Assembly: GCA_963781955.1 (NCBI GenBank) | Contig: CAWAHU010000001.1 | Location: 1,612,001 to 1,676,000, forward strand | Direction of reading: 5' to 3' | DNA length: 64,000 bases | Source: Bog-473 sp963781955 | Lineage (GTDB): Bacteria > Actinomycetota > Acidimicrobiia > Acidimicrobiales > RAAP-2 | Part shown: piece by piece, positions 17,785-27,239 of the stretch | Layout of the letters: each line of letters opens with the position of its first letter | Numbering within the stretch: position 1 is the stretch's first letter | The notes under the pieces: generated by a model | Told to the model about the DNA's origin: nothing | Database searches by the model: none | Seen by the model: the letters and a program-made list of their open reading frames with translations, nothing else | Made by a program: the position numbers and the translations under genes

Positions 17785-18594
17785 TCAGACCGCGCGGGGG
17801 GCGCCGGTGGCCGAGGCGCTCTGCAGGTTCAAGGTGGGTGGCCCGTCGTCAACCTCCTCGGGCCCCGCGGGGGCGCCGGTGCCCGGGCCCGCCTCGGACG
17901 ATGGGGCCAGTGCCGGCGCCACGGGAGCGGCGGGAGCGGCGGGCGCGGCCTTGGGCTTCACGCCCATGAGCGAGTTCGCCGGCTGGACGTTCTCGTCGAC
18001 CCAATGGAGGATCTCGGTCAGCGCGCCGCGCAGGCGGTTGCGCTCCGCCTCGAGATGCCGCGCCATGCTCTCGACGTCGGTGGCCAGCTCGGTCCGCGTC
18101 GTTTCGAGCCGCTGCACCTCCTCGCGCAGCTTGTGGTGCGTCTCGGCCTGCAGCTGGGCCGACGTCGCCTCGGCCGCCGCGATGGCGGCCCGGGCCGTCT
18201 CCTCGGCCTGGGCGACGATCGCAGCCGCCTCCGCCTCGCTCTCCCGCTTGGTCTGGTCGACGAACTTCTGCGCCAGCAGCAAGGTGCGCTGCAGGGTCTC
18301 GTCGGACAGCGTGGCTGCTTCCGACGCCGCCACCGCAGCGACGTGGTCCGGCTCGGCGGGCGCGGGCGCCGTGCGCTTCTCGCGCTCGAGCTGCGCGATG
18401 CGCTCGCTCGCCTGCCGCAGGCGCTCGTTCAGCTGCCGCACGTGCTCCTGGAGCGCCTCTGCCTCCTGGGCCGCCTTGTCGAGGTACTCGTCGACCTCGT
18501 CGACGTTGTACCCCTTCAGCCCGAGGCGGAACTCCACCGTGCGCAGCGTGTCGAGGATCGATGCGGGAGCTTGGGCATTGTCCATGGATGGCAA
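17785..18594 (-). CDS. divIVA: DivIVA domain-containing cell division/polar growth protein
   Basis: 269 residues. The N-terminal DivIVA lipid-binding domain (VEFRLGLKGYNVDEVDEYLDK) is followed by a long coiled coil (about residues 35-200) and a Pro/Ala-rich tail. In actinobacteria this protein (Wag31) marks curved membrane and recruits the elongation machinery. The start may be TTG at 18594, which is well spaced from a GGAGGGGGG tract, or ATG at 18585. It lies downstream of sepF-yggT in the same orientation. Confidence 0.92.
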   Translation of the reverse strand: MPSMDNAQAPASILDTLRTVEFRLGLKGYNVDEVDEYLDKAAQEAEALQEHVRQLNERLRQASERIAQLEREKRTAPAPAEPDHVAAVAASEAATLSDETLQRTLLLAQKFVDQTKRESEAEAAAIVAQAEETARAAIAAAEATSAQLQAETHHKLREEVQRLETTRTELATDVESMARHLEAERNRLRGALTEILHWVDENVQPANSLMGVKPKAAPAAPAAPVAPALAPSSEAGPGTGAPAGPEEVDDGPPTLNLQSASATGAPRAV

Positions 18595-18674
18595 GTCTAT
18601 CCCCCCTCCCCTGCAAGTAAATGCCCGGGGTCCCTCCCGGAGCGGGCGGGATCAGCCACCCGCACCTTCGTGGC

Positions 18675-18932
18675 TCAGGCCCACAACACCCGGTAGACGA
18701 CGATCTGCGCCGCGAAGAACACCACCAGGAACGAGAGATCGAGCCCCCCGACGGGTTTGATCACCCGGCGCACGGGGCGGAGCACCGGCTCGACCGCCTG
18801 AAACAAGAAGTACTGCACGCGCGCCAGGCCCGAACCAGGGTGGATGCGGAACCAGCTCAAGATGGCGTAGGGGAACATCAACAGCCAGCAGTAGGCCTGG
18901 ATCAGCCACCCCAGGAGAACGAAGAGGTTCAC
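18675..18932 (-). CDS. YggT family membrane protein
   Basis: 85 residues with two membrane helices (about 3-22 and 63-82) around a basic loop (EPVLRPVRRVIKPVGGLD), the YggT pattern. In Gram-positive genomes the gene sits between sepF and divIVA as here, hinting at a division or envelope role. It starts 20 bp after the sepF stop. Confidence 0.9.
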   Translation of the reverse strand: MNLFVLLGWLIQAYCWLLMFPYAILSWFRIHPGSGLARVQYFLFQAVEPVLRPVRRVIKPVGGLDLSFLVVFFAAQIVVYRVLWA

Positions 18933-18952
18933 CGGGATACGGGGGTTCCGGC

Positions 18953-19552
18953 CTAGCCCCGGCCGAAGCCACGCTCAACGAGCCGCTGCCGCTCCTCGTC
19001 TGAGACCTTGACGTTGGTCGGGGCCAGGAGGAACACCTGGTCGGCCACCTTCTCCATCTCACCACTCAGCGCGTACGTGACGCCGCTGCAGAAGTCGATC
19101 ATGCGCCGCTGCAGGTCACGGTCCGCCATCTGCAAGTTGACGATGACGGGCCGGTTGTCCTTCAGGCGATCGGCGATCTCCTTCGCGTCTCCGAAGCGGG
19201 AGGGCGCCACCACGTGCACGCGGGCCGTGGTGGGCACCACGGCCGACGCGACACCTGACGGGGTGATGGTCGGGTCCACCGGCATGGCGCGGACGGCCGT
19301 CGACCGGGGCGGCGCCACCGCGCTCGGCGTCGACCGCGACTGGCTGGGCACCGCCGACTCCTTGGGGACGGCGCGCACCCGGCTGGAGGTGGTGGCGAAC
19401 TCGTCCACCTGGTCGTAGTCCGCCACGCGGGGCTCTACCCGCGTGGCGGAGAACCCGCGCGGTGCCCGCTCCTCGACTTCGTCGTACTCGTCGTAGTCGT
19501 CGTCGAGCAGACCGAGGTACACCATGGTCTTCTTCATGAACGAGGGTGCCAT
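18953..19552 (-). CDS. sepF: Cell division protein SepF
   Basis: 199 residues. An N-terminal amphipathic segment (FMKKTMVYLGLLDD) for membrane binding, a Ser/Pro-rich linker and the C-terminal SepF core (ARVHVVAPSRFGDAKEIADRL, RPVIVNLQMAD, RMIDFCSGVTYALSG, VFLLAPTNVKVS). SepF tethers FtsZ to the membrane, which is consistent with the absence of ftsA here. ATG at 19552 has GGAGAAGG directly upstream. Confidence 0.95.
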   Translation of the reverse strand: MAPSFMKKTMVYLGLLDDDYDEYDEVEERAPRGFSATRVEPRVADYDQVDEFATTSSRVRAVPKESAVPSQSRSTPSAVAPPRSTAVRAMPVDPTITPSGVASAVVPTTARVHVVAPSRFGDAKEIADRLKDNRPVIVNLQMADRDLQRRMIDFCSGVTYALSGEMEKVADQVFLLAPTNVKVSDEERQRLVERGFGRG

Positions 19553-19621
19553 ACCTTCTCCTGTCAGCCGACAGCGTAGTGCCTGCCCGTGGGGCCGGGC
19601 GGGCCCTGGGGCGCCGTCATC

Positions 19622-20308
19622 TCACGCTTCGGGGGCCTGCGGACGGGCCCCGAAGAGCGCGCGCCCGATGCGGACCATGGTGCTCCCGGCGGCAACGGCT
19701 TCCTCGAGGTCGTCGCTCATGCCCATGGAGCGCTCCTCGAGGCCCAGCTGGTCCGCCAGTCGCGCCACGGTCGCGAATGCACTCCGGGCCGCCTCCGTGC
19801 CGGGGGCGGCCACCGTCATGAGGCCGCGCACCTCGAGGCCCTGGTCGTGCAGCCTCGCCACCAGACCCGCCACTTCGGGCACCGCACACCCGTTGCGCCC
19901 GGGCAGCCCCGTGGCCTCCACCTGGACCAGGACTCGGGCCCCGGGGGCGAACCGGGCGATCCGGTCCCCCTCTGCGACACGGGCCACGCTCTGCCAGAGC
20001 CCGACGACCGGCGCCAGGTGCGCCACCTTGTTGCGCTGCACCGCACCGAGGAAGTGCCAGACCACCGGCGTGGCCACGCCGGCGGGCGGGCCGGCCCCCG
20101 TCTCGCCCGGCCCGGCCCCGGCCAGAGCCTCCGCCTTGGCCAGCAGCTCGCCGGCGTAGTTCTCCCCCAGGTCGCGTAGCCCGGCCCCCCACGCGGCGCG
20201 CGCGGCATCGGGCCCGAACCCCTTGGTCACGGCCACGACCCGCACCCGGTCGGCGTCCCCGCCGGCCCCGGCGATGCGCTCGCGCACCGCCGCCAGGTGC
20301 CGGGCCAC
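19622..20308 (-). CDS. yggS: YggS family PLP homeostasis protein
   Basis: 228 residues of the type III PLP-barrel fold. The PLP-binding Lys is in VVAVTKGFG; further blocks are LGENYAGELLAK, WHFLGAVQRNKV, VEATGLPGRNGC, GLMTVAAPG and LEERSMGMSDDLEEAV ending with VRIGRALFG. It binds pyridoxal phosphate and buffers vitamin B6 and amino-acid pools; no enzymatic reaction is established. GTG at 20308 begins 23 bp after the ftsZ stop. It often lies between ftsZ and sepF in Gram-positive bacteria. Confidence 0.92.
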   Translation of the reverse strand: MARHLAAVRERIAGAGGDADRVRVVAVTKGFGPDAARAAWGAGLRDLGENYAGELLAKAEALAGAGPGETGAGPPAGVATPVVWHFLGAVQRNKVAHLAPVVGLWQSVARVAEGDRIARFAPGARVLVQVEATGLPGRNGCAVPEVAGLVARLHDQGLEVRGLMTVAAPGTEAARSAFATVARLADQLGLEERSMGMSDDLEEAVAAGSTMVRIGRALFGARPQAPEA

Positions 20309-20330
20309 TTCGTCGCTCGAGGCGGGCGCG

Positions 20331-21437
20331 CTAGCGGAGGAAGGAGGGGACGTCGAAATCGTCGTCACCGAGGTCGAACTCCTCGTCCGACCCGGTGGCG
20401 TCGGCGAAGATGTCCACCGGCTCCGGGGTGTCGAAGATGGTGGCGGCCAGGTCCGACGTCTTGGACGGTGCGGGACCCTCGTCCCAGCGGTCGAAGCCCG
20501 CCGCGATGACCGTGACGCGCACCTCGTCGCCCATGTTGTCGTCGATGACCGCGCCGAAGATGATGTTGGCGTCGGGGTGGGCCACGGCATGGATGATCTC
20601 GGCCGCCTCGTTGACCTCGAAGAGCCCGAGGTCCGAACCACCGGCGATGTTGAGGACGAGCCCGCGGGCGCCTTCGATCGAGGCCTCCAGCAGGGGCGAG
20701 GTGATGGCGGCCCGCGCCGCGTTGGCGGCCCGTCCGTCGCCGATGGAGGCGCCGATGCCCATGATGGCCGTGCCGGCATTGGTCATGACCATCTTCACGT
20801 CGGCGAAGTCGGTGTTGATGAGGCCGGGCACCGTGATCAGGTCCGTGATGCCCCGCACGCCCTGGAGCAGGACCTCGTCGGCCATCTTGAAGGCGTTGAC
20901 CATGCTGGTCTTGTCGTTGGAAACGGTGAGCAGCCGGTCGTTGGGGATGACGATGAGGGTGTCGACCTTCTCCTTGAGGACCTGGATCCCCTTCTCGGCC
21001 TGCATGGCCCGGCGCCGGCCCTCGAAGGTGAACGGTCGGGTGACCACGCCGATGGTCAGGGCGCCCATGCCCTTGGCGATCTCGGCGAAGACCGGTGCGG
21101 CGCCGGTACCGGTCCCGCCACCTTTGCCTGCGGTGATGAAGACCATGTCCGCGCCCTGCAGCGCCTCCTCGATCTCGGCGCGGTGCTCCTCGGCCGCCAG
21201 GCGGCCCACTTCGGGGTCACTGCCCGCCCCGAGGCCGCGGGTGAGCTGGCGTCCGATGTCGAGCTTGAGGTCGGCGTCGCTCATGAGCAGCGCCTGGGCG
21301 TCCGTGTTGGCCGCGATGAACTCCACGTTGCGCAGGCCCGAATCGATCATCCGGTTGACAGCGTTGGAGCCACCACCGCCGACGCCGACCACCTTGATCA
21401 CCGCCAGGTAGTTGCCCTGTGAAGGAACGGTCGTCAT
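20331..21437 (-). CDS. ftsZ: Cell division protein FtsZ
   Basis: 368 residues. It has the GTP-binding GVGGGGSNAVNRM, the tubulin signature GGGTGTGAAP, the T7 loop region (NTDFADVKMVM) and the C-terminal peptide ending DVPSFLR that binds SepF. It polymerises into the division ring. ATG at 21437. About 190 bp separate it from ftsQ, so a separate ftsZ promoter is likely; TACTGT near 21560 could be a -10 box, but this is weak. Confidence 0.98.
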   Translation of the reverse strand: MTTVPSQGNYLAVIKVVGVGGGGSNAVNRMIDSGLRNVEFIAANTDAQALLMSDADLKLDIGRQLTRGLGAGSDPEVGRLAAEEHRAEIEEALQGADMVFITAGKGGGTGTGAAPVFAEIAKGMGALTIGVVTRPFTFEGRRRAMQAEKGIQVLKEKVDTLIVIPNDRLLTVSNDKTSMVNAFKMADEVLLQGVRGITDLITVPGLINTDFADVKMVMTNAGTAIMGIGASIGDGRAANAARAAITSPLLEASIEGARGLVLNIAGGSDLGLFEVNEAAEIIHAVAHPDANIIFGAVIDDNMGDEVRVTVIAAGFDRWDEGPAPSKTSDLAATIFDTPEPVDIFADATGSDEEFDLGDDDFDVPSFLR

Positions 21438-21626
21438 GAACTCCCTCGTCTCCGGGTCGGTGGCCGACCGGTCGCTGCCTGGAACGCCCCGCCAGCCGCT
21501 GCCGGGGACGTGGCACCCCTCGACGATCCCTGAACCTCTCGGGAAGGTTGATGTTCACAGTACGGCAACGTGGCCACACCATACGGGGGCACGTTCGGGC
21601 CGGTCAAGCATCGTGCGCCGCCGGCG

Positions 21627-22442
21627 TCACCCTTGTCCCACCGTCGGGGCCCGGGGGATGCTGACGTCGATGACGTCGCCGCTGTGCAGCGTAGCGCCGG
21701 CGAGGATGGCCGAGACATCCTCGTACTTGGCCGGGAGCTGGTCGGCCGACCCGATGTCGACCGTGATCGGCGTGGTCAGGGCCAGCTGGACCCACCCGGC
21801 GGGCATCACCTTGACCGACGCCACCTGGCCGGCGAAGGCAGGTGGGAGCGTGGACGCCACCTTGAGCCCGGCGGCGTCCTTCGCCGGGAGGACCGCGCCC
21901 GGCCGCGCCGCGGTGGCGGGCACGTCGAGGAGAAGCAGGCCGGGCGGGCGGCTCGCCGTCACGGCCAGCACGCGACCGTCGTCGCTCACGGTCAGCCAGG
22001 TCCCGTTGGCCGCCGGCACGGCGAGGTGGGGTGTCTCCTCGGTGATGGCGATGTGCACGCCGTCGGGCCACGACACGCGGACGGCGGCGCTGTGTACCCA
22101 CGGCAGCTGCTCGAGCCGGGCCGCCACGGCTCCGGGGTCGATGTCGAGCAGCGGGGGTTGCGATGCCAGCCCGGCCTGCTGCACCACCTGGGCGGGCGTC
22201 TCGTGGACGTTGCCGGTGACGGTCACCGAACGAGCGCCGAAGAGCGGCGTGTGGAGCACGTACCAGGCCAGGACCCCCACCGTGACCACGCCCAGGGCGA
22301 TGAGGACCCAACGCAGGCGCTGCTTGCCCTGCTGTTTGCGCACCGCCCGGCGGCGCGCCGAGATCCGCGGGTCCATCCGGGTGCGGCGCTTCCCGTTCGG
22401 TCCGCGCAGGGCGGAGCCCCGGGGCGGGGCGGTCGTCGTCAC
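21627..22442 (-). CDS. ftsQ: Cell division protein FtsQ/DivIB
   Basis: 271 residues. A basic cytoplasmic tail is followed by one membrane helix (RWVLIALGVVTVGVLAWYVL), a POTRA domain (FGARSVTVTGNVHETPAQVV) and the beta domain (PWVHSAAVRVSWPDGVHIAITEE). It links the divisome to the cell-wall synthase FtsWI. GTG at 22442 overlaps the murB stop as GTGA. Confidence 0.93.
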   Translation of the reverse strand: MTTTAPPRGSALRGPNGKRRTRMDPRISARRRAVRKQQGKQRLRWVLIALGVVTVGVLAWYVLHTPLFGARSVTVTGNVHETPAQVVQQAGLASQPPLLDIDPGAVAARLEQLPWVHSAAVRVSWPDGVHIAITEETPHLAVPAANGTWLTVSDDGRVLAVTASRPPGLLLLDVPATAARPGAVLPAKDAAGLKVASTLPPAFAGQVASVKVMPAGWVQLALTTPITVDIGSADQLPAKYEDVSAILAGATLHSGDVIDVSIPRAPTVGQG

Positions 22443-23467
22443 GGCCGCCCCCCGGTCCCGGCCGCGGGGCGCCCCTCGTCGCGGTCGGGCACCGGTCCAG
22501 TCTTTCCTTCGCCGAAGCCCAGGAGGCGGACCTCGGTGCGCAACGTGACTCCGCAGCGCTCGGCCACGACGGCCCGCACGTGCTCGAGCAGCGCGTGGAC
22601 GTCGTCGGCCCGGCCGCCCTTGTCCGCCTGAATGAAATTGGCGTGCTTCTCCGAGACGTGCGCCGTGCCCAGCCGGAACCCCTTGAGCCCGGCCTCCTCG
22701 ATCAGCCGCCCCGCCGCGTCGCCCTCGGGGTTGGTGAAGACGGACCCGGCGTTGGCGCCGCCGGGCTGGTGCTCGCGCCGCCACCGCACGATGGCCGCCA
22801 CCGCCTCGCGCTCTTCGTCCGCCGAGCCCGGCGCGACCCGCAGCTCGGCCGCCACCACCACCTGCGCCACCGTCACCGACGACGACCGGTAGCCGTATGC
22901 GAGCCGCGCCGCGGGGTCGGTCCCACTCCCCTCGCCGAGCAGGTCGACCCAGCTGTAGCGCTCCAGGCACGAGGCCATGTCGGACCCGTGGCCCCCGGCG
23001 TTCATGCGCACGGCACCGCCCACGGAACCTGGTACGCCCACGGCCCACGACAGCCCCGACCACCCGGCGTCGGCCAGGCGGCGGGCCAGGACCGGGAGGG
23101 CCAGGGACGCGCCGGCCCGGACCACGGCCGCCCGACTACCGGCCGCCCGCCCACCGGCCGCCCCACCGGGGTATGCCGGCAGCTCCAGTCCGGCGAAGCC
23201 GCTCCCGAGATGCAACACCACGCCGTCGAACCCCTCGTCGGAGACCAAGAGGTTCGAGCCCCGCCCGATGACGAAGGTCGACAGGCCCGGGCCGGCCCGG
23301 CGCAGCACGGCGCGGACGGCATCGAGGTCGCGCGGCCCCTCGGCCTCCACGAAGAGCGCGGCGGGCCCACCCACCCCGTACGTGGTCAGGGGGCCCAGGG
23401 GCTTCATCAGTTGGCCCCGGCCACCGAGTGCGTCGGCCAGGGCGCGCAGCTCGGGGGACGGGGTCAC
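22439..23467 (-). CDS. murB: UDP-N-acetylmuramate dehydrogenase
   Basis: 342 residues. It has the FAD-binding TTYGVGGPA and GRGSNLLVSDEGF, the core NAGGHGSDM and YGYRSSSV, the catalytic Ser region GSVFTNPEGDAAG, HVSEKHANFI, and the late Glu in LRTEVRLLG. It reduces UDP-GlcNAc-enolpyruvate to UDP-MurNAc. GTG at 23467 overlaps the murC stop as GTGA; a second GTG one codon upstream is possible. The stop overlaps ftsQ. Confidence 0.96.
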   Translation of the reverse strand: MTPSPELRALADALGGRGQLMKPLGPLTTYGVGGPAALFVEAEGPRDLDAVRAVLRRAGPGLSTFVIGRGSNLLVSDEGFDGVVLHLGSGFAGLELPAYPGGAAGGRAAGSRAAVVRAGASLALPVLARRLADAGWSGLSWAVGVPGSVGGAVRMNAGGHGSDMASCLERYSWVDLLGEGSGTDPAARLAYGYRSSSVTVAQVVVAAELRVAPGSADEEREAVAAIVRWRREHQPGGANAGSVFTNPEGDAAGRLIEEAGLKGFRLGTAHVSEKHANFIQADKGGRADDVHALLEHVRAVVAERCGVTLRTEVRLLGFGEGKTGPVPDRDEGRPAAGTGGRP

Positions 23468-24870
23468 CACAGCGGAGCCCCGAGCAACTCGTCGGGCAGT
23501 GTCGTCAGGTCGCCCGCCCCCAGCGTCAGGCACAGGTCGCCGGGGCGCAGCCGGCCGGCCACGGCCTGGCGGAGCTCGTCCCAGCCGGCGGCGTAGGCGA
23601 CGGGCAGCCGCGGGTCCTGAGCCTGCACGGCGTCGGCCACCAGCCGGCCCGAGACGCCGGGCACCGGGCGCTCGCCGGCGCTGTAGACGTCGGTCACCAC
23701 CAGGACATCGGCGTCGGCGAACGCCGTCCCGAACTGCTCGGCCAGGGCGGCGGTCCGCGTGAAGCGGTGGGGCTGGAACACCGCCACCACCCGCGACCAC
23801 CCGCCGGTTCGGGCTGTGGCCAGGGCGGCACGCACCTCCGCGGGCAGGTGGGCGTAGTCGTCGACGAAGGTGACCCCGCCGGCCTCGCCGCGGAACTCGA
23901 ACCGCCGCGGCACGCCGGCGAAGCGCTCGAGGGCGGCCTGGGCGGCCTCGAACGGCGCCCCCGCCTCGAGCGCGGCCACCGCGGCCAGCGCGGCGTTCCG
24001 GGCGTTGTGCAGGCCGGGCACCCCGACCCGCAGCGGCCCCAGGTCGCCCGCCGGCCCGCGCAAGGTGAACTGCACCGAACTGCGTGCCGCCACGAGCTCG
24101 ACCATGACGTACTCGGCCGCGGGGTCGGTGCCGACGGTGATGGCGCCCTGCGCCCGCCCGATGGCCGCCGCCTCGGGATCGTCCGCGCACACAACGGCGC
24201 GCTGCGCCGATCCGGCCACGTAGCCGACGAAGGCCTCCCGCAGCGCGTCGAAGGTCCCGTAGTAGTCGAGGTGGTCCGGCTCGACGTTCGTCAGCACGGC
24301 CAGGTCGGCCCGTATGGCCCGGAACGTCCCATAGCTCTCGTCGGCCTCGACCACCAGCCACTCCCCGGCACCCCACACGGCGTTGGTCCCGATCTCGTTG
24401 ACGTCGGCACCGATGACGAAGGACGGCTGCATCCCGGCCTCCACCAGGATCAGGGAGAGCATCGAGGAGGTCGTGGTCTTGCCATGGGTCCCGGCCACGG
24501 CCAGGCAACGCCGGGTGGCGCAGATGGCCGCGAGCATCTCGGCCCGGGCGACGACCTGCAGCCCGTTGGCCCGGGCCGCGGCCAGCTCGACGTTGTCGGG
24601 GGGCACGGCGGGCGAGGAGGTGACCACCTCGGCCCCGGCCACGTGCTCGGCCCGGTGCCCGACGGCCACGGTGATGCCGTGCGATCGCAGGCGCGCCGCC
24701 ACCGGACCGTCTTTGAGGTCCGAGCCCGAGACCTCGTGGCCCATGGCCTCGAGCACCAGTGCGACCGCGCTCATGCCCGCACCGCCGATGCCGACGATGT
24801 GGACGTGCCGGGGGACGGACAGGTCGAGCCCGGCACCGCCGGACGCGGGTGCCCCCGGGTCAGCGGGCAT
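23464..24870 (-). CDS. murC: UDP-N-acetylmuramate-L-alanine ligase
   Basis: 468 residues. The N-terminal Rossmann domain has HIVGIGGAGMS, the central ATPase GTHGKTTT, then EADESYGTF and NVEPDHLDYYG, and the C-terminal Mur domain FVDDYAHLPAEV and FQPHRFTRT. It adds L-Ala to UDP-MurNAc. ATG at 24870 overlaps the murG stop by 11 nt; its own stop overlaps murB by four. Confidence 0.97.
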   Translation of the reverse strand: MPADPGAPASGGAGLDLSVPRHVHIVGIGGAGMSAVALVLEAMGHEVSGSDLKDGPVAARLRSHGITVAVGHRAEHVAGAEVVTSSPAVPPDNVELAAARANGLQVVARAEMLAAICATRRCLAVAGTHGKTTTSSMLSLILVEAGMQPSFVIGADVNEIGTNAVWGAGEWLVVEADESYGTFRAIRADLAVLTNVEPDHLDYYGTFDALREAFVGYVAGSAQRAVVCADDPEAAAIGRAQGAITVGTDPAAEYVMVELVAARSSVQFTLRGPAGDLGPLRVGVPGLHNARNAALAAVAALEAGAPFEAAQAALERFAGVPRRFEFRGEAGGVTFVDDYAHLPAEVRAALATARTGGWSRVVAVFQPHRFTRTAALAEQFGTAFADADVLVVTDVYSAGERPVPGVSGRLVADAVQAQDPRLPVAYAAGWDELRQAVAGRLRPGDLCLTLGAGDLTTLPDELLGAPLW

Positions 24871-26004
24871 GGGCGTCGACCAGCTCGGCCACCCGGGCGG
24901 CGGCGTCGGGACGGGCGTGACCGCGCGCGGCGGCACGCATGGCCTCCAGGCGCCGCGGGTCCGACAGCAGGGCGTCGAGCTCGCGGGCGAGCCTCCGGCC
25001 GTCACACTCGGGGTCGGGCACGTGCACGGCCATCCCGACGTCGACCAGCGCTTGCGCGTTCTTGGTCTGGTGGTCGCGCGGGGCACCGGGCAGGGGCACC
25101 AGGACCGCCGGCACCCCGGCCACCAGCAGCTCGGCCACGGTCATGGCACCCGCCCTGGTCACGCACACGTCGGCCGCCGTGTAGAGGTCGGGCATCCGGT
25201 CCTCGAAGGCGACCACCCGGTAGCACAGCCCGGGGTCGTCACCCCCGGCGCCGCCGACACCGGCGCGCGCCCCCCGGCGAACGCGTCGTAGTCGCGCCGA
25301 CCGGTGACATGGTAGAGCGCGCACTCGTCGCGGGCCGACCACAGCCCGGCCAGCTCCGCCACCGCCCGGTTCAGCCGTCGGGCTCCGAGCGACCCGCCCA
25401 CCGATGCCACCGTCTGGCGGTCGATGGGCAGCCCGAGCTCGGCGCGGCTGCGGACGCTCGCCGCCGGCGAGCAGTCCAGCGCCGTCAACTCGGGACGCAC
25501 CGGCGTGCCGGTGACGTGTGCGCGGGGTAGGCCGGTGCCCTCGAAGGCCACCGCGTTGGCCGCGGCGAAGCGACCCAGCAACCCGTTGACCGCCCCCGGC
25601 ACGGCGTCGGTGGTCATCGAAACGAGCGGTACCCGGGTCAGCACCGCCGCCACCCCGGCCGGGAAGCTGGCATACCCGCCGACGATGACCACCACCCGGG
25701 GGCGGCGCGCCAGGAAGGACCAGACCGCCTGCACGCAGGCCGACACCAGGCCGAGCACGGCGCCGGCATTGTCCCACCATGTCGCGGGGCGCAAGCTCCG
25801 CCGCACGCCGCGGCCCGACAACAGCGTGTAGGGGAACTCGAGAGCCGGCCACATGGCGGCCTCTTGGCCGCGGCGCGAGCCGAAGAGCACGATGCTGCCC
25901 GGATCGTGCCCGCGTGCGACCAGGGCCCGGGCGATCTGCAGGGACGGGACGATGTGGCCGCCCGTGCCCCCGCCCGCGATCACCGTGTGCCCCCGGGACG
26001 TCAC
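24860..26004 (-). CDS. murG: UDP-GlcNAc:lipid I N-acetylglucosaminyltransferase MurG, frameshifted
   Basis: The N-terminal frame has VIAGGGTGGHIVPSLQ, IVGGYASFPAGVAAVL and VASVGGSLGARRLN, reaching GRRDYDAFAGG. The C-terminal frame resumes DDPGLCYRVVAFEDRMPDLY and contains the donor-site RAGAMTVAELLVAG and QTKNAQALVD. Adding one C (plus strand) to the run 25243-25247 restores a protein of about 380 residues. MurG makes lipid II and is essential, so a consensus error is more likely than a mutation. GTG at 26004 overlaps the ftsW stop as GTGA. Confidence 0.9.
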
Positions 26005-27239
26005 CGCCCCCGGGCGGCGCCCGCCGGCCTCCGGGCGGCCCTGGCCACCCGGCGCGCCCCGGCCGCCTCGCCCTGTCGCGCCACGTTGATCAGCATCCCT
26101 GCCGCCGCCATGGTGATGACCAACGAGGACCCACCGAAGGAGATGAAGGGCAGCGGGATCCCGGTCACCGGCAGCACCCCCACCACCGCCCCCACGTTGA
26201 TGAGCGTCTCGGCCGCCACCCAGGCCACCAGGCCGACGGCCAGCAAAGACCCGAAGCGGTCCGTCGCCTCCCGGGCGGCGCGGATCCCGAGCCACAGGAA
26301 GCCGCCCAGGAGGGCGAGCACCGCCAGCGCACCGACGATGCCCAGCTGCTCGCCGATGACCGAGAAGATGAAGTCGGTGTGCGCATTGGGGAGGAACCCC
26401 CACTGCGCCTGGCCGCCCCCGACCCCCGCGCCGACGAAGTGGCCGGATCCCAGGCCGATGAGTGACTGCATGACCTGGTACCCCGAGCCCGACCCGTGGG
26501 CCGAGGGATTGACGAACGAGAGCAGCCGGGCCCGGCGGTAGGGCGAGGCCACCGCCACGACGACGGCCAGCGCGACCAGGGCGGCCAGCACCTTCAACAC
26601 GGGCCCGAGCCGCACGCCCGAGACGAACAGCAGGGCCAGCGCGATCAGCACCAGGACCATGGCCGTCCCCATGTCGGGCTGGGCCAGGATGAGCACGCAG
26701 GCGAAGCCGGTCACCATGAGCAGCGGTCCGATGATGCGGCGGTCGCTGGCGTCCTCGTCGAGGCGCTTGGCGATGAAGTCGGCGGCGAAGACGGCCAGGG
26801 CCAACTTCATGAGCTCCGAGGGCTGGAGCCGCAGCTGCCCGAAGCCGACCCACCGGCTCGATCCCATGGCGTGCACGCCGAGCCCCGGGACGAGCACCAC
26901 GAAGAGCAGGGCGAAGGTCCCCAAGAGCAGCAACGGAGCGAAGCGCCGCAGTACCCGGTAGTCCAACCGCACCGTGCAGAAGAGCGCGGCGCCGCCGATG
27001 CCCATCCACATGACCTCGCGAATGAAGATGGCCCACGGCGTGCCGTAGGTGGCGATCGAGACCACCGATGAGGCCGAGCCGACCATGACGAGGCCGATCA
27101 GGCAGAGCAGCAGCACGTCGACGAGCAACACGGTGGAGACGGGCACCCCGCGGTTGCCGATCCGCACTGCGGTCGTGTCGTGGCCCTGGTGCCGCACCTT
27201 CTGGCGGGGGCGGCCGGCGGTGGCGCGTGCGGTGCTCAT
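26001..27239 (-). CDS. ftsW: Peptidoglycan glycosyltransferase FtsW (SEDS)
   Basis: 412 residues with about ten membrane helices. SEDS blocks visible are SSRWVGFGQLRLQPSELMK, the large extracellular loop region with GSGYQVMQSLIGLGSGHFVG and HTDFIFSVIGEQLG, and GIPLPFISFGGSSL. It polymerises lipid II at the septum with FtsI. ATG at 27239 overlaps the stop of the 43-codon ORF as ATGA. The C-terminus is basic and cytoplasmic. Confidence 0.96.
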   Translation of the reverse strand: MSTARATAGRPRQKVRHQGHDTTAVRIGNRGVPVSTVLLVDVLLLCLIGLVMVGSASSVVSIATYGTPWAIFIREVMWMGIGGAALFCTVRLDYRVLRRFAPLLLLGTFALLFVVLVPGLGVHAMGSSRWVGFGQLRLQPSELMKLALAVFAADFIAKRLDEDASDRRIIGPLLMVTGFACVLILAQPDMGTAMVLVLIALALLFVSGVRLGPVLKVLAALVALAVVVAVASPYRRARLLSFVNPSAHGSGSGYQVMQSLIGLGSGHFVGAGVGGGQAQWGFLPNAHTDFIFSVIGEQLGIVGALAVLALLGGFLWLGIRAAREATDRFGSLLAVGLVAWVAAETLINVGAVVGVLPVTGIPLPFISFGGSSLVITMAAAGMLINVARQGEAAGARRVARAARRPAGAARGR

